64,000 nucleotides of DNA. Origin: Alteromonadales bacterium alter-6D02 (GTDB lineage Bacteria; Pseudomonadota; Gammaproteobacteria; Enterobacterales; Psychrobiaceae). The DNA lies in NCBI GenBank assembly GCA_002835545.1, contig PIZK01000008.1, positions 115,203 through 179,202 of the forward strand. The letters run 5' to 3'. The notes under the pieces are model-generated. The model saw nothing but the letters and a program-made list of their open reading frames with translations, did no database searches and was not told where the DNA came from. The position numbers and the translations under genes were made by a program. Each line of letters starts with the position of its first letter. The stretch's first letter is position 1. Positions 19,011 to 28,391 of the stretch are shown here, in pieces.

Positions 19011-19408
19011 TCGCCCTGAAAGTGTCTAATTCAGAGCCTCGCTTTAGGGTATGAAGAGAGATTCCGGCTAAAAGCCTGCCGGAAAGACGGTGTTAAGTAA
19101 TCTTGTGCCTTTCGTCGCCCTGAAAGTGTCTAATTCAGAGCCTCGCTTTAGGGTATGAAGAGAGGTTCCGGCTAAAAGCCTGCCGGAAAGACGGTGTTAA
19201 GTAGTCTTGTGCCTTTCGTCGCCCTGAAAGTTTCTTATTCAGGGTCTCGTTTTAGGATATTAAGAGAGGTTCCGGCTAAAAGCATGCCGGAAAGACGGTG
19301 TTAAGTAGTCTTGTGCCTTTCGTCGCCCTGAAAGTTTCTTATTCAGGGTCTCGTTTTAGGATATTAAGAGAGATTTCGGCTAAAAACCTACCGGAAAGCC
19401 TACCTGAA
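19011..19408. repeat. Tandem 104-bp composite palindromic repeat, four copies
   Basis: Units start with TCGCCCTGAAAG at 19011, 19115, 19219 and 19323, an exact 104-bp period; the last unit is cut short. Each unit holds two palindromes (CCTGAAAG...TTCAG and TTCCGGC...GCCGGAA) plus a spacer of about 24 bp that is specific to this locus. It fills most of the gap between the convergent pyrE and slmA genes. It belongs to the same family as the arrays near 24.1, 37.5, 44.6, 48.0, 54.3 and 55.4 kb. No open reading frame of note lies in it. Confidence 0.93.
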
Positions 19409-19437
19409 AGGCTGAGCAGAGGCCTCGCGTTTGATAG

Positions 19438-20022
19438 CTAACCTAGCAACTTAGCAAACTGTTGCCATTGTTGTTCAAAGCCGTCAGTTGGCTTAACTTT
19501 AAAGCCACTGCGCACATATTGATTCACTCGCCCTTCGGCATAAGCTAATAGCATATTAGCTAACGCTGCTTCGTCAATATCAAAACTTTTTCCTTCACGT
19601 AGTTTTCGCTCACGTAGGATTTGCTTGAGGTGTGTTTCTAGCTTTTCGAATAATAAGCTAATGCGTTCACGTAAACGGTCATGCTCACCCAATAGAGCGT
19701 CCCCAGTTAGGATACGAGTGATGCCAGGGTTTTTCTCAGCAAATAATAAGACTAATTGAATTAAGTGGTGACAGCGTAATAGGGTGTTTTTCTCTTCGCT
19801 CGTAATAATGTTAACGCGTGACAAAATTGAGTCTTCAATGAACTCGATTAGCCCTTCAAACATTCGTGCTTTTGATGGGAAGTGGCGATAAAGCGCGGCT
19901 TCTGAGACCCCAACTTCAGCGGCTAATTTTGCTGTGGTAATACGGTTTCCCGGTATTTCAAGCATGTGGGCTAAAGATTGTAAAATTTGTTCACGACGGT
20001 TCGATTTTTTCGTTGCAGCCAT
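19438..20022 (-). CDS. slmA: Nucleoid occlusion factor SlmA
   Basis: SlmA is a TetR-fold DNA-binding protein that blocks FtsZ ring assembly over the nucleoid. The product (194 residues from ATG 20022) matches E. coli Slm[15 protein letters not shown], the helix-turn-helix [38 protein letters not shown] and [12 protein letters not shown] start at 20034 would add four residues. That ATG has AGG only 3 nt away, while the shorter form matches the family N-terminus. It lies 74 nt downstream of coaBC. In E. coli dut sits between coaBC and slmA; here dut is absent. Confidence 0.94.
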   Translation of the reverse strand: MAATKKSNRREQILQSLAHMLEIPGNRITTAKLAAEVGVSEAALYRHFPSKARMFEGLIEFIEDSILSRVNIITSEEKNTLLRCHHLIQLVLLFAEKNPGITRILTGDALLGEHDRLRERISLLFEKLETHLKQILRERKLREGKSFDIDEAALANMLLAYAEGRVNQYVRSGFKVKPTDGFEQQWQQFAKLLG

Positions 20023-20096
20023 GTGGCGAGTCATCCTACTAACTAAAATTTAATACGACTAAAATTAAAAACACTGATGAGCTAAGTGACCAACGT

Positions 20097-21308
20097 TTAG
20101 TGTTGAGTATTGTAATGCTTAAGAATTTCTAACACTAGCTGTTTTGCTAACATATCTTTGCTCGTGAGTGGTAAATCTAACTGACCGTTAGGCCAGTAAA
20201 GTGTTAACGCATTGTCATCACTATTAAAACCTTGTCCTGTAACGCTGACGTTGTTAGCAGCGATTAAATCAAGCTTCTTGCGTTGTAATTTGCCGCGAGC
20301 ATAGGTTTCGACGTCTTGGGTTTCTGCAGCAAAACCAACACAAAATGGGCGTTGCTCAGTTAATGCTGCTACGTCGGCTAGAATGTCAGGGTTTTTGACC
20401 ATGCTAACGACCATATCATCATCATTTTTCTTGATTTTTTGCTCGCATACTAATGCTGGGCGGTAGTCAGCGACGGCTGCACAGGCAATAAAAATATCAT
20501 GCTGTGGGGCGTTGACTAATGTTTGTTGATGCATCTGCTCTGCACTAACTACATCAATACGATTTACGCTATGCGGAGTGGTTAGAGCGACTGGCCCGCT
20601 CACTAAAGTGACTTCACCGCCTAAAGCCTGCGCTGCTTTAGCAATAGCAAACCCCATTTTCCCTGAACTATGATTACTGATATAACGTACTGGGTCGATG
20701 GCTTCACGTGTTGGCCCAGCAGTAATTAATAACTTAAATGCTGGTGGCTTTGGTGTAAAGAAATTAAGTGTCTGTTCAACTACTTCTAGCGCTTCAATCA
20801 TGCGCCCTTGACCGACATCGCCACAGGCTTGTTCGCCACTGGCAGGCCCCCAAATATGTACGCCTCGATTGGTTAAACGCGCAATATTTTCTTGCGTCAC
20901 CGCTGCCGCATACATCTGTTGGTTCATTGCTGGCGCAATAGCAATAGGTGCCGCTGTTGCGATACATAGGGTGGTGAGCAAATCTCCGGCCAGACCTGCT
21001 GCAATCGCGGCAATAGTGTTTGATGAGGCTGGTGCAATAATGACTAAATCAGCCCATTTAGCTAACTCAATATGTCCCATCGCGGCCTCTGCTGCAGGGT
21101 CTAAAAGGCTGTCAGCAACCGGGTTGCCACTAACCGCTTGTAAGGTTAATGGCGTAATGAACTCTTTCGCACCCGCAGTCATCACAACGCGAACGTCTGC
21201 CCCTTGATCTTTTAAACGACGAACGATTTCAGGGCTTTTATAAGCGGCTATGCCCCCGGTGATACCAAGCACAATGTTTTTGTTTTGTAATGTTTGTTGA
21301 GCAGTCAT
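20097..21308 (-). CDS. coaBC: Bifunctional phosphopantothenoylcysteine decarboxylase / phosphopantothenate-cysteine ligase
   Basis: CoaBC carries out two consecutive steps of coenzyme A synthesis: CTP-dependent coupling of 4'-phosphopantothenate with cysteine, then FMN-dependent decarboxylation. The 403-residue protein has the N-terminal flavoprotein CoaC domain ([27 protein letters not shown], and [14 protein letters not shown] with the catalytic cysteine) and the C-terminal CoaB domain ([41 protein letters not shown]). Length is normal. It is transcribed leftward toward slmA and divergently from radC. Confidence 0.96.
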   Translation of the reverse strand: MTAQQTLQNKNIVLGITGGIAAYKSPEIVRRLKDQGADVRVVMTAGAKEFITPLTLQAVSGNPVADSLLDPAAEAAMGHIELAKWADLVIIAPASSNTIAAIAAGLAGDLLTTLCIATAAPIAIAPAMNQQMYAAAVTQENIARLTNRGVHIWGPASGEQACGDVGQGRMIEALEVVEQTLNFFTPKPPAFKLLITAGPTREAIDPVRYISNHSSGKMGFAIAKAAQALGGEVTLVSGPVALTTPHSVNRIDVVSAEQMHQQTLVNAPQHDIFIACAAVADYRPALVCEQKIKKNDDDMVVSMVKNPDILADVAALTEQRPFCVGFAAETQDVETYARGKLQRKKLDLIAANNVSVTGQGFNSDDNALTLYWPNGQLDLPLTSKDMLAKQLVLEILKHYNTQH

Positions 21309-21410
21309 TGATACAGGCTATTGAATAATTGTTTGGCCATAACATATCACGAAATTCATCCGTTTTTTATTTTTTGTTCCATAATAAAGGGCTAACCAAG
21401 GAGGGAGAGT

Positions 21411-22085
21411 ATGTCAATTAAACACTGGCCTGAGGCACTACAGCCAAGAGAAAAGCTCATTACACAAGGTGCAAGTGCGTTATCTGATAGCGAACTACTA
21501 GCGATATTTTTACGCACGGGGGTTAAGGGCTATTCTGCGGTTGATATTGCCAATCGATTATTAGTTCAGTTTGGTAGTTTGGCTAAATTACTGGCGGCGA
21601 CACAAGATGAATTTTGTCAACCGTTGGGGTTAGGGCCGGCTAAATATGTTCAGCTGCAAGCAGTGCTAGAAATGAGTAAGCGTTATTTTAAACAGCAACT
21701 CAGTGAGCCGATTGCCCTGACCAGCTCGGCTTTAACCGCCGATTATTTAACCATGCAATTACGAGAGTTGCCTTATGAAGCGTTCGTGGTGATTTATTTA
21801 GATAATCAACATCAGCTGATCGAATGTGAGGAATTATTTCGTGGCACGATCAATGCGGCGAGTGTTTATCCGCGTGAAGTGGTGCGGCAGGTGATTAAAT
21901 ATAACGCAGCTTCGGTTATTTTAAGTCATAATCACCCTTCGGGGATTGCAGAACCCAGCCAAGCAGATCGTCGAATTACTGAGCGAATTCAACAGGCGTT
22001 AGCGTTAATTGATGTCTCTGTTTTAGACCATTTTATCATTGGTAAAAAAACACCTTATTCTTTTGCTGATCATGGTCTACTTTAA
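21411..22085 (+). CDS. radC: RadC/UPF0758 family JAB-domain protein
   Basis: RadC proteins carry a JAB/MPN metalloprotease-like domain; despite the historical name a DNA-repair role is doubtful. The 224-residue protein has the N-terminal RadC helix-hairpin region (LREKL-type start PREKLITQGASALSDSELLA, FLRTGVKG) and the JAMM-type motif SHNHPSGIAEPSQAD followed by FIIGK near the C-terminus. AAGGAGGGAG precedes the ATG. It lies upstream of rpmB-rpmG, as in E. coli, with a separate rpmB promoter between. Confidence 0.94.
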   Translation: MSIKHWPEALQPREKLITQGASALSDSELLAIFLRTGVKGYSAVDIANRLLVQFGSLAKLLAATQDEFCQPLGLGPAKYVQLQAVLEMSKRYFKQQLSEPIALTSSALTADYLTMQLRELPYEAFVVIYLDNQHQLIECEELFRGTINAASVYPREVVRQVIKYNAASVILSHNHPSGIAEPSQADRRITERIQQALALIDVSVLDHFIIGKKTPYSFADHGLL

Positions 22086-22180
22086 TTGGATCTTTTCTGG
22101 TAGAATTGCCGCGATTTTGAGAGCTATACCCTGTTTTTTGCTAAAAAAGTAAGAAAAGATGCCTCTTTATTGAACATTAC

Positions 22181-22209
22181 TTGATCTGGTGTGTGTTGTA
22201 CTGTATAAC
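22181..22209 (+). promoter_or_regulatory. Sigma-70 promoter for rpmB-rpmG
   Basis: TTGATC (22181-22186) and TATAAC (22204-22209) are separated by exactly 17 nt, 85 nt before the rpmB start codon. This is a good match to the -35 and -10 boxes and fits strong expression of ribosomal protein genes. Confidence 0.75.
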
Positions 22210-22222
22210 ATGCGCCCTCATT

Positions 22223-22253
22223 TGTGCCTCGGGCGACGGCCAAACGAGGCACA
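22223..22253 (+). promoter_or_regulatory. Stem-loop in the rpmB 5' leader
   Basis: tgtgcctcg (22223-22231) and cgaggcaca (22245-22253) form a perfect 9-bp stem with a 13-nt loop. It starts about 8 nt after the predicted transcription start and ends 40 nt before the rpmB ATG. It is not followed by a T-run, so it is not a terminator. A stabilising or autoregulatory leader is possible. Confidence 0.55.
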
Positions 22254-22293
22254 TAAAAAGCTCGAGCTTAGAAGATTATTTTGGAGGACAGAC

Positions 22294-22530
22294 ATGTCTA
22301 AAGTATGCCAAGTAACTGGTAAAAGACCAGCAACAGGTAACAACGTTTCTCATGCAAAAAACCACACACGTCGTCGTTTTTTGCCAAACCTTCACACTCA
22401 CCGTTTTTGGGTTGAGAGTGAAAACCGTTTCGTTAAATTACGCTTAACTACAAAAGGTATGCGTATTATCGATAAGAAAGGTATTGACGCAGTATTAGCA
22501 GAAATGCGTACTCGTGGTGAAAAGGTTTAA
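22294..22530 (+). CDS. rpmB: 50S ribosomal protein L28 (bL28)
   Basis: bL28 is a small basic protein of the large ribosomal subunit. The 78-residue product [17 protein letters not shown]... contains the family blocks [33 protein letters not shown] and RIIDKKGID. The frame is open further upstream, but the ATG at 22294 has GGAGG 8 nt before it and gives the standard N-terminus. rpmG follows after 11 nt. Confidence 0.97.
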   Translation: MSKVCQVTGKRPATGNNVSHAKNHTRRRFLPNLHTHRFWVESENRFVKLRLTTKGMRIIDKKGIDAVLAEMRTRGEKV

Positions 22531-22541
22531 GGAATTAGAAA

Positions 22542-22694
22542 ATGCGCGATAAAATTAAATTAGTCTCAAGTGCTAGTAGTCATTTTTACACTACTGACAA
22601 AAACAAACGTACTATGCCTGAAAAGCTAGAACTAAAAAAATACGACCCAGTTGTTCGTAAGCACGTTATGTACAAAGAAGCTAAAATCAAGTAA
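22542..22694 (+). CDS. rpmG: 50S ribosomal protein L33 (bL33)
   Basis: A 50-residue basic protein reading [19 protein letters not shown] and continuing [19 protein letters not shown], ending YKEAKIK, which is bL33. No cysteines are present, so it is the zinc-free form. It is slightly short at the N-terminus compared with E. coli bL33 (55 residues), lacking the MAKG-type extension. GGAATTAG lies just upstream. It is co-transcribed with rpmB and followed by a terminator 26 nt after the stop. Confidence 0.95.
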   Translation: MRDKIKLVSSASSHFYTTDKNKRTMPEKLELKKYDPVVRKHVMYKEAKIK

Positions 22695-22720
22695 TTGATT
22701 ATTCTTTACAGAATGTGATA

Positions 22721-22746
22721 AAAACCCAGCATTGCTGGGTTTTTTT
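22721..22746 (+). terminator. Rho-independent terminator after rpmG
   Basis: acccagc/gctgggt stem with a 3-nt loop, flanked by AAAA on the left and a run of seven T on the right. Confidence 0.92.
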
Positions 22747-22782
22747 ATGCCTGCTATTAAATCAATGCTTGAGGAGTTTACT

Positions 22783-23247
22783 GTGGGTTTATCTAAACGA
22801 GGGTGGAATAATGTATTAATGTTTTCTTGCATGGCCATGATCATTATTTTTAACTTAATGGGTGATAAGTTGGTCGATAATGCCGAAGGCGACATTGTGC
22901 CCATTTTACCTGAGCAGAGTATGATCTTAACCCTTGAGTATCCAAATTATTCTATTGAGCGCCTAGGGCGCGGTTGGCGTGTTGCGCCGGCAAACCATTT
23001 AACTACCGAATTAACGGAACAAGTGATTAATACGTGGTTAGCGTTGCAAGGTGAAGTCACGTTAACTGACAGCGATGAGGCGGGCTATAGAGTTAAAGTG
23101 TGGCTAGCGGGTAGCACTGAGCCACAGCGTTTCTGGATTCAGCCACAAGCAGGGTTAATCACCGACGTACTAAACCAACAAAGCTGGCGTGTTGCCCCGA
23201 ATCAATTAATGGCGCTAGAATCAATAACGCCAGAGAGTAAAATGTAA
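22783..23247 (+). CDS. Uncharacterised membrane-anchored protein upstream of mutM
   Basis: I do not recognise a named family. The product is about 154 residues with one N-terminal hydrophobic segment ([20 protein letters not shown]) and a soluble domain of about 120 residues, presumably periplasmic, with several tryptophan-containing blocks ([28 protein letters not shown]). The start is set at GTG 22783 because a perfect GAGGAG lies 6 nt before it. An upstream in-frame ATG at 22747 is possible but begins in the T-run of the rpmG terminator. The stop codon overlaps the mutM ATG (TAATG), so the two are translationally coupled. A function linked to mutM is not implied. Confidence 0.75.
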   Translation: MGLSKRGWNNVLMFSCMAMIIIFNLMGDKLVDNAEGDIVPILPEQSMILTLEYPNYSIERLGRGWRVAPANHLTTELTEQVINTWLALQGEVTLTDSDEAGYRVKVWLAGSTEPQRFWIQPQAGLITDVLNQQSWRVAPNQLMALESITPESKM

Positions 23248-24062
23248 TGCCTGAGTTACCCGAAGTTGAAGTCAGCCGTATGGGAGTCAGTGAACACCTG
23301 ACGGGTAAAACTATCACAGATATTGTCGTGCGTACGCCTAAATTGCGTTGGGATATTCCACAACAACAATTGCAGTCGTTGATTGGGCAAACCATTTTAC
23401 GTATCTCACGCCGCGCTAAATACTTGGTCATTGAAACGGCGATAGGTCATATCATTATCCATTTAGGCATGTCGGGCAGCTTGCGAGTTATTGCGGCCTC
23501 GACAGCGTTAAAAAAGCATGATCACGTTGATGTTTGCATTGGTGATAAAGTTTTACGCTTAAATGACCCTAGGCGCTTTGGTGCTGTGTTGTTTAGCGAA
23601 CCTGATACCGAGCATAGTGTTTTTGCTAAACTCGGTCCTGAACCGCTTACAGACGCTTTTAATAGCGAACACTTAATGGTGATGTGCAATAAACGTAAAG
23701 CAGCCATTAAACAAGTGATTATGGATAATCCTGTGGTGGTGGGTGTGGGGAATATTTATGCTAATGAGTCGCTGTTTTTGACTGGCATTCATCCACAGAC
23801 TCCAGCCAATCAAGTACCAGTCGAAAAGCTAATGGCGTTGGTGGTTGTTATAAAGCAAGTGCTGGCTGCTGCGATTAAGCAAGGCGGCACCACCCTCAAA
23901 GATTTCAGTCAAACCGATGGTAAGCCGGGCTATTTTGCTCAGTCGCTGTATGTTTATGGCCGTGGAGGGGAAAAATGTTTACGCTGCGAAACAGTGCTCG
24001 AAGAAGTGAAACTTGGGCAAAGAGCCAGTGTTTTTTGTCCAGTATGTCAGCCTAAACAATAA
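23247..24062 (+). CDS. mutM: Formamidopyrimidine-DNA glycosylase
   Basis: MutM (Fpg) removes 8-oxoguanine and formamidopyrimidines from DNA and nicks the abasic site. The 271-residue protein has the N-terminal catalytic MPELPEVE (the proline becomes the nucleophile after Met removal; E3 is catalytic), [24 protein letters not shown] in the helix-two-turn-helix, and a C-terminal zinc finger CLRCETVL...FCPVCQ. All key residues are intact. Its ATG overlaps the stop of the previous gene by one base. Confidence 0.97.
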   Translation: MPELPEVEVSRMGVSEHLTGKTITDIVVRTPKLRWDIPQQQLQSLIGQTILRISRRAKYLVIETAIGHIIIHLGMSGSLRVIAASTALKKHDHVDVCIGDKVLRLNDPRRFGAVLFSEPDTEHSVFAKLGPEPLTDAFNSEHLMVMCNKRKAAIKQVIMDNPVVVGVGNIYANESLFLTGIHPQTPANQVPVEKLMALVVVIKQVLAAAIKQGGTTLKDFSQTDGKPGYFAQSLYVYGRGGEKCLRCETVLEEVKLGQRASVFCPVCQPKQ

Positions 24063-24086
24063 TGGTAGTGTACTAGAACAAGAACG

Positions 24087-24176
24087 ACTCCGGCTAAGAA
24101 CATACCGGAGCGACGTGTTGGTGTTTATCAGATATCGTCGTCCTGAAAGTGTTTGATTCAGGACCTCGCTTTGGTT
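24087..24176. repeat. Composite palindromic repeat, two half-units
   Basis: One palindrome (ctccggc...accggag) and then the start of another unit (gtcctgaaag...attcagg) lie in the gap between the convergent mutM and the HIT-cytidylyltransferase gene. Their order shows the 3' half of one unit followed by the 5' half of the next, as if an array had been reduced. Confidence 0.85.
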
Positions 24177-24201
24177 GAACAGCTAAATGGCGTGAGCCCA
24201 T

Positions 24202-25059
24202 CTATTTAGTTGGCGTAATATTTAATTTTTGCTTTAAAACAGTCGAGCTTACATTCGGCGTGTAATCAAAGTAAATCATGTCACAAGTGACTGGAGGGTA
24301 TTTACCTTTCCAGTCGGAGCCCACAGAGATGGCGTCAATATTGTATTGATCGACGATTTTCTGTTTGTTTTTGTCTATTTGTGGAATCACTTCATCGACG
24401 TATTTATTCGCTTCTAAAATTGAAATACGCTCTTCAAAAGGGATCACTGGTGGACGACCTTTTGATTTAATGATCAGCTCATCAGTTGAAACACCCACAA
24501 TGAGATAATCGCATAGCTCTTTAGTTTTCTTTAAGATGTTTAAATGACCTTGATGGAAAATATCAAAGCAGCCGGAGGTGAATACGCGCGCGTATTTCTT
24601 ATTCGTTTCATTGCTGGCTGGATTTAGCTGTGCAAAATCGGCTTTAAGTGTCGTTAACAACTCTTGTTGATACACCGGAGATAATGCTAAATCAGCGGCT
24701 AAATCCGGTGCGCCGGGCCAGTGGCTATCACTGAATTCGTCATCGCAAAATGCTACAGGAAACTCATAACGAGGGATCACGTGAAAATGAACAGCTGGAT
24801 CAACCATCATTAACATCAAGTAATTAATCTTACAGAAGTCAAAACGCTTTTTTAATACAGCTTCGATGTCATTAATAATGAGCTTTTGCTCGCTAGCTGC
24901 TTCTGCTGAAATATCGGAGTAATGATGGACATCATCCTTACAAATCAGGATTAGAGATCCAAGGGTCGGTTGCCCCGGACGCAATAATACATGCCAGTGT
25001 TGATACGTTTTGATCAGGCTTTCGGGGTAACCAAATTTTTTTAATGTCGCTTGTGGCAT
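24202..25059 (-). CDS. HIT-like domain fused to TagD-type cytidylyltransferase
   Basis: The 285-residue protein has two domains. The first half resembles HIT (histidine-triad) nucleotide-binding proteins, with DPAVHFHVIPRY at about 87-98. The second and third histidines (H91, H93) are present, while the first is replaced by alanine (A89). From about 157 it is a glycerol-3-phosphate cytidylyltransferase-like domain: GCFDIFHQGHLNIL with the HxGH signature (169-172), VGVSTDELI, YVDEVIP, SVGSDWKGKYP and a final VSSTVLK. Such enzymes make CDP-activated alcohols. It is divergent from a CDP-glycerol glycerophosphotransferase-like gene, which supports a role in activating glycerol phosphate or a relative for surface-polymer synthesis. 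The fusion could pair activation with nucleotide or pyrophosphate handling; that is inference. Confidence 0.85.
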   Translation of the reverse strand: MPQATLKKFGYPESLIKTYQHWHVLLRPGQPTLGSLILICKDDVHHYSDISAEAASEQKLIINDIEAVLKKRFDFCKINYLMLMMVDPAVHFHVIPRYEFPVAFCDDEFSDSHWPGAPDLAADLALSPVYQQELLTTLKADFAQLNPASNETNKKYARVFTSGCFDIFHQGHLNILKKTKELCDYLIVGVSTDELIIKSKGRPPVIPFEERISILEANKYVDEVIPQIDKNKQKIVDQYNIDAISVGSDWKGKYPPVTCDMIYFDYTPNVSSTVLKQKLNITPTK

Positions 25060-25182
25060 ATCGCGTACTCTATTAAGTGTTAATGGATTGATTTTAGATA
25101 AATACGTAACAAGCGTCTACAACATCGATTGATAAATGTTAATTTGGTGACTAAAATAGCTTTTTACCTGCGAGTTAGTGCT

Positions 25183-26247
25183 ATGTTTGTCATTTTTGAT
25201 ACGGTTAATGTTTATTATTTACCGCAGTATTTACCTATCTGTGAACAATTAAGGCAGCAAGGACATCGAGTTAAGTTTGTTTGCTATAGTAACAAAAATA
25301 AAGCTGATGTTTTTGAACAACTATTCGCTCAGTTAGGTGTTGATTTCTCTTGGGTTGAAAATGAACAAGCAGCAGCGCAGTTGTATGTAGAGTTAAAGCC
25401 AGATTGGATATTTTTTGGTAACGCATTTTCATATCTTGATGATGTTCATCAATCTAGTAAAACAGCACAGTTAGGTCATGGCGTTGGTCCTAAGCCAAGT
25501 TATTACCATAAGTCGGTGACGCCGATGACGGTACGCTTTATGGAAGGTGCTATGCGCTTGGAAAAAATTCAAGCACTTTACCCTAATGACACTTTTGTTC
25601 AGGTCGGTTACTCTAAACTTGATCCAATGTATCAAGACACCGAAACTGGACTTGATTTTTCTGCATTAAATCTCGATCCGAACAAGCAAACCATTTTATA
25701 CGCTCCAACGTTTAATCCAAGCTCGTTAGAATGCTTTCCTGATGATTGGCCGCGAGATTTTGCTAACTATAACGTGCTGATTAAGCCTCATACTTTTACC
25801 TATACTCGTGAACAATATAAAAAGCAGCGCGCTAAATTGGCAAAATGGTCTACTTACCCTAATGCTTATGTGGCGAGTGAGCAGGACTTATCTTTACTGC
25901 CTTTTATGAAGCATGCTGATATTTTACTGAGTGAAGCATCGAGTACGTTGTTTGAGTTTGCAGCGCTCGATAAACCAGTGATTGTGTGTAATTTCTTTAA
26001 GTTGAAGTGGTCTTATCGCGGTCCATTTCGTTATCGTTTTGAAAAACGCTTTGGTAAGGACAATGTGCTGTATCAGGACATTGGTTTGCACGTGCAAGGG
26101 TATAAAGAGTTGCTTAAGGCGATTCCGCAACAGTTGGCGCAACCCCAAGAGTATCAAGCTCAGCGTACGCAATACACTCATGATCATGTAGGGCCTACTG
26201 ATGGCTTAGCCTCAAAGCGTATTGTGCAGTATATAGAGCAGCATTAA
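25183..26247 (+). CDS. CDP-glycerol glycerophosphotransferase-like protein (copy 1)
   Basis: About 354 residues resembling the TagB/TagF-type GT-B transferases that move glycerol phosphate from CDP-glycerol onto a polymer. Visible blocks are an N-terminal Rossmann segment (MFVIFDTVNVYYLPQYLP), LGHGVGPKPSYYHKS with a candidate catalytic histidine, ILYAPTFNPSS, VLIKPHTFTYTRE, and LLSEASSTLFEFAALDKPVI, the counterpart of the donor-binding SS...F/E motif. There is no membrane segment; such enzymes are peripheral. The start was taken at ATG 25183, where the first beta strand begins, but in-frame TTG 25129 and GTG 25147 exist upstream. It lies head-to-head with the cytidylyltransferase fusion gene and converges on coaD. 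Confidence 0.8.
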   Translation: MFVIFDTVNVYYLPQYLPICEQLRQQGHRVKFVCYSNKNKADVFEQLFAQLGVDFSWVENEQAAAQLYVELKPDWIFFGNAFSYLDDVHQSSKTAQLGHGVGPKPSYYHKSVTPMTVRFMEGAMRLEKIQALYPNDTFVQVGYSKLDPMYQDTETGLDFSALNLDPNKQTILYAPTFNPSSLECFPDDWPRDFANYNVLIKPHTFTYTREQYKKQRAKLAKWSTYPNAYVASEQDLSLLPFMKHADILLSEASSTLFEFAALDKPVIVCNFFKLKWSYRGPFRYRFEKRFGKDNVLYQDIGLHVQGYKELLKAIPQQLAQPQEYQAQRTQYTHDHVGPTDGLASKRIVQYIEQH

Positions 26248-26295
26248 ATTTTGTGAGTGAATACACCACTTAGCATTCACTCACTTAAAGAAAGC

Positions 26296-26859
<564 letters not shown>

Positions 26860-26915
26860 TTATTTTGCTACCATAGCCGCGCAATTTTTAACTAGATGAA
26901 TGATCGGAATTCCTA

Positions 26916-28361
26916 ATGTTCAAACGCTGTCGCGCTTTGCTTTTTCCCCTGACCTTTCTGATGATGGCCCCTGTGGCGCACGCAGGAGTTTCACCGTATT
27001 TACCCCTTAAGCTTAATGCAACATTTGAGCTTGAAGTCGAGCGTCTCGTTAGTCTAACGGGTTATCCTGCATTAAAAAAACCTTATCATATTGCCACCAT
27101 GGTGCAATACCTTGATCAGGTAAAAGAGAGCCACCCCCAACTGCACGCTCGTATTAATCGTTACATTAAACGTTACAAAAAACCTCATGGTATCACACAC
27201 CTTGAAACTGAATTACGGGTTAGTAGCTCTACTGAAAAAACGTTACCAAACTCTCGTGGTCGCAGCACTGACAGTAGCTATTACGCTGAATTTAGTGGCT
27301 TTTGGCAGCCGAGCAAGTACTTTATCGCCAATATCGGCGGCGGTTATGATAAAAATGAAAAATTTTTACCGTTTGGCAATTACCTATCATTTGGTGTTGA
27401 AGAGTTTCAAGTTGATGTTGGCTATCGTGAGCATTGGCTATCGCCATTGCAAGATAGCTCTATGCTTCTATCGACTCAAGCGCTACCAATGCTTGGCGTT
27501 ACTTTCTCTAATGTCACGCCATTAACCGACTGGGATATTATGTATGAGCTGGGCTTTGGCGAGCTAGCTGAAGTTGATGGCATTATGTTTGATGGTGAAG
27601 CAACCACGGGTAAGCCAGGGTTTTTAACCATGCATCTAAGCAGTAAATTCACTGACTGGTGGACATTTTCGGCAAGCCGTACCATGCAGTTTGGTGGCGG
27701 TGGCCGAGGAAAAGTTGGCTTAAGTGACATTTGGGATGCGATCATTGATCCAGTGAATAGTGATAACTGCGGTGGTAATACCGACCTTCAAGACTGTAAT
27801 GAAGAGTTAGGTAATCAGCAAGCCGCATTGGCGAGCCGTTTTGACCTGTCATGGCAAAACAACCCCTATAGCATTATTGTTGAAATCGCTGGTGAAGACA
27901 CTAATGACTATAAGGCTTATAAACTTGGGAATAAAACCTATACATTGGGTTTGTTTTTACCTTATCTATCGGAACGTGAGTCATTAAATATTACCGCGCA
28001 ATATGCTGAAGATCGCTGGTATACCCACCACCTTTATAATCAGGGTTATAGCAATGAAGGTCATAAAATGGGCCATTGGTGGGGCGATGAAAAAATCAGT
28101 GATGACACAATTGGCGCGAAAATATTAGGGTTTAAATACACCCGCGACCTTGATATTGGTGGTCGTCTATCTGCTGAGTATAATACGATTGAAAATGTTA
28201 ATTCAGAGGACGTCTCGCCAAACACCTATGAGCGTGGTCATTATCTGCAATTAGATTATCACTGGCAGTATTCAGGACAGTTCTTAGGACTTCACTTATA
28301 TGCAGGCAAAGATGTTAATGGTGAAAGCTTTTCTAGCTTAGCTGTCTCGAGGCAGTGGTAG
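26916..28361 (+). CDS. Wzi-like capsule assembly outer-membrane protein
   Basis: The 481-residue protein has a signal peptide (LLFPLTFLMMAPVAHA) and a C-terminal barrel ending in an aromatic (VSRQW). The opening SPYLPLKLNATFELEVERLV, the early helical segment, and the barrel segments FSGFWQPSKYFIANIGGGY and REHWLSPLQDSSMLLSTQA resemble the Wzi family, which attaches group 1 capsule to the cell surface. It is followed 30 nt later by a second CDP-glycerol glycerophosphotransferase-like gene, so the two are likely co-transcribed. A role in retaining or organising a surface polymer is inferred from family and context. Confidence 0.85.
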   Translation: MFKRCRALLFPLTFLMMAPVAHAGVSPYLPLKLNATFELEVERLVSLTGYPALKKPYHIATMVQYLDQVKESHPQLHARINRYIKRYKKPHGITHLETELRVSSSTEKTLPNSRGRSTDSSYYAEFSGFWQPSKYFIANIGGGYDKNEKFLPFGNYLSFGVEEFQVDVGYREHWLSPLQDSSMLLSTQALPMLGVTFSNVTPLTDWDIMYELGFGELAEVDGIMFDGEATTGKPGFLTMHLSSKFTDWWTFSASRTMQFGGGGRGKVGLSDIWDAIIDPVNSDNCGGNTDLQDCNEELGNQQAALASRFDLSWQNNPYSIIVEIAGEDTNDYKAYKLGNKTYTLGLFLPYLSERESLNITAQYAEDRWYTHHLYNQGYSNEGHKMGHWWGDEKISDDTIGAKILGFKYTRDLDIGGRLSAEYNTIENVNSEDVSPNTYERGHYLQLDYHWQYSGQFLGLHLYAGKDVNGESFSSLAVSRQW

Positions 28362-28391
28362 GCTTTAAGCCAGTCAATTGGGAAGTGTTAA

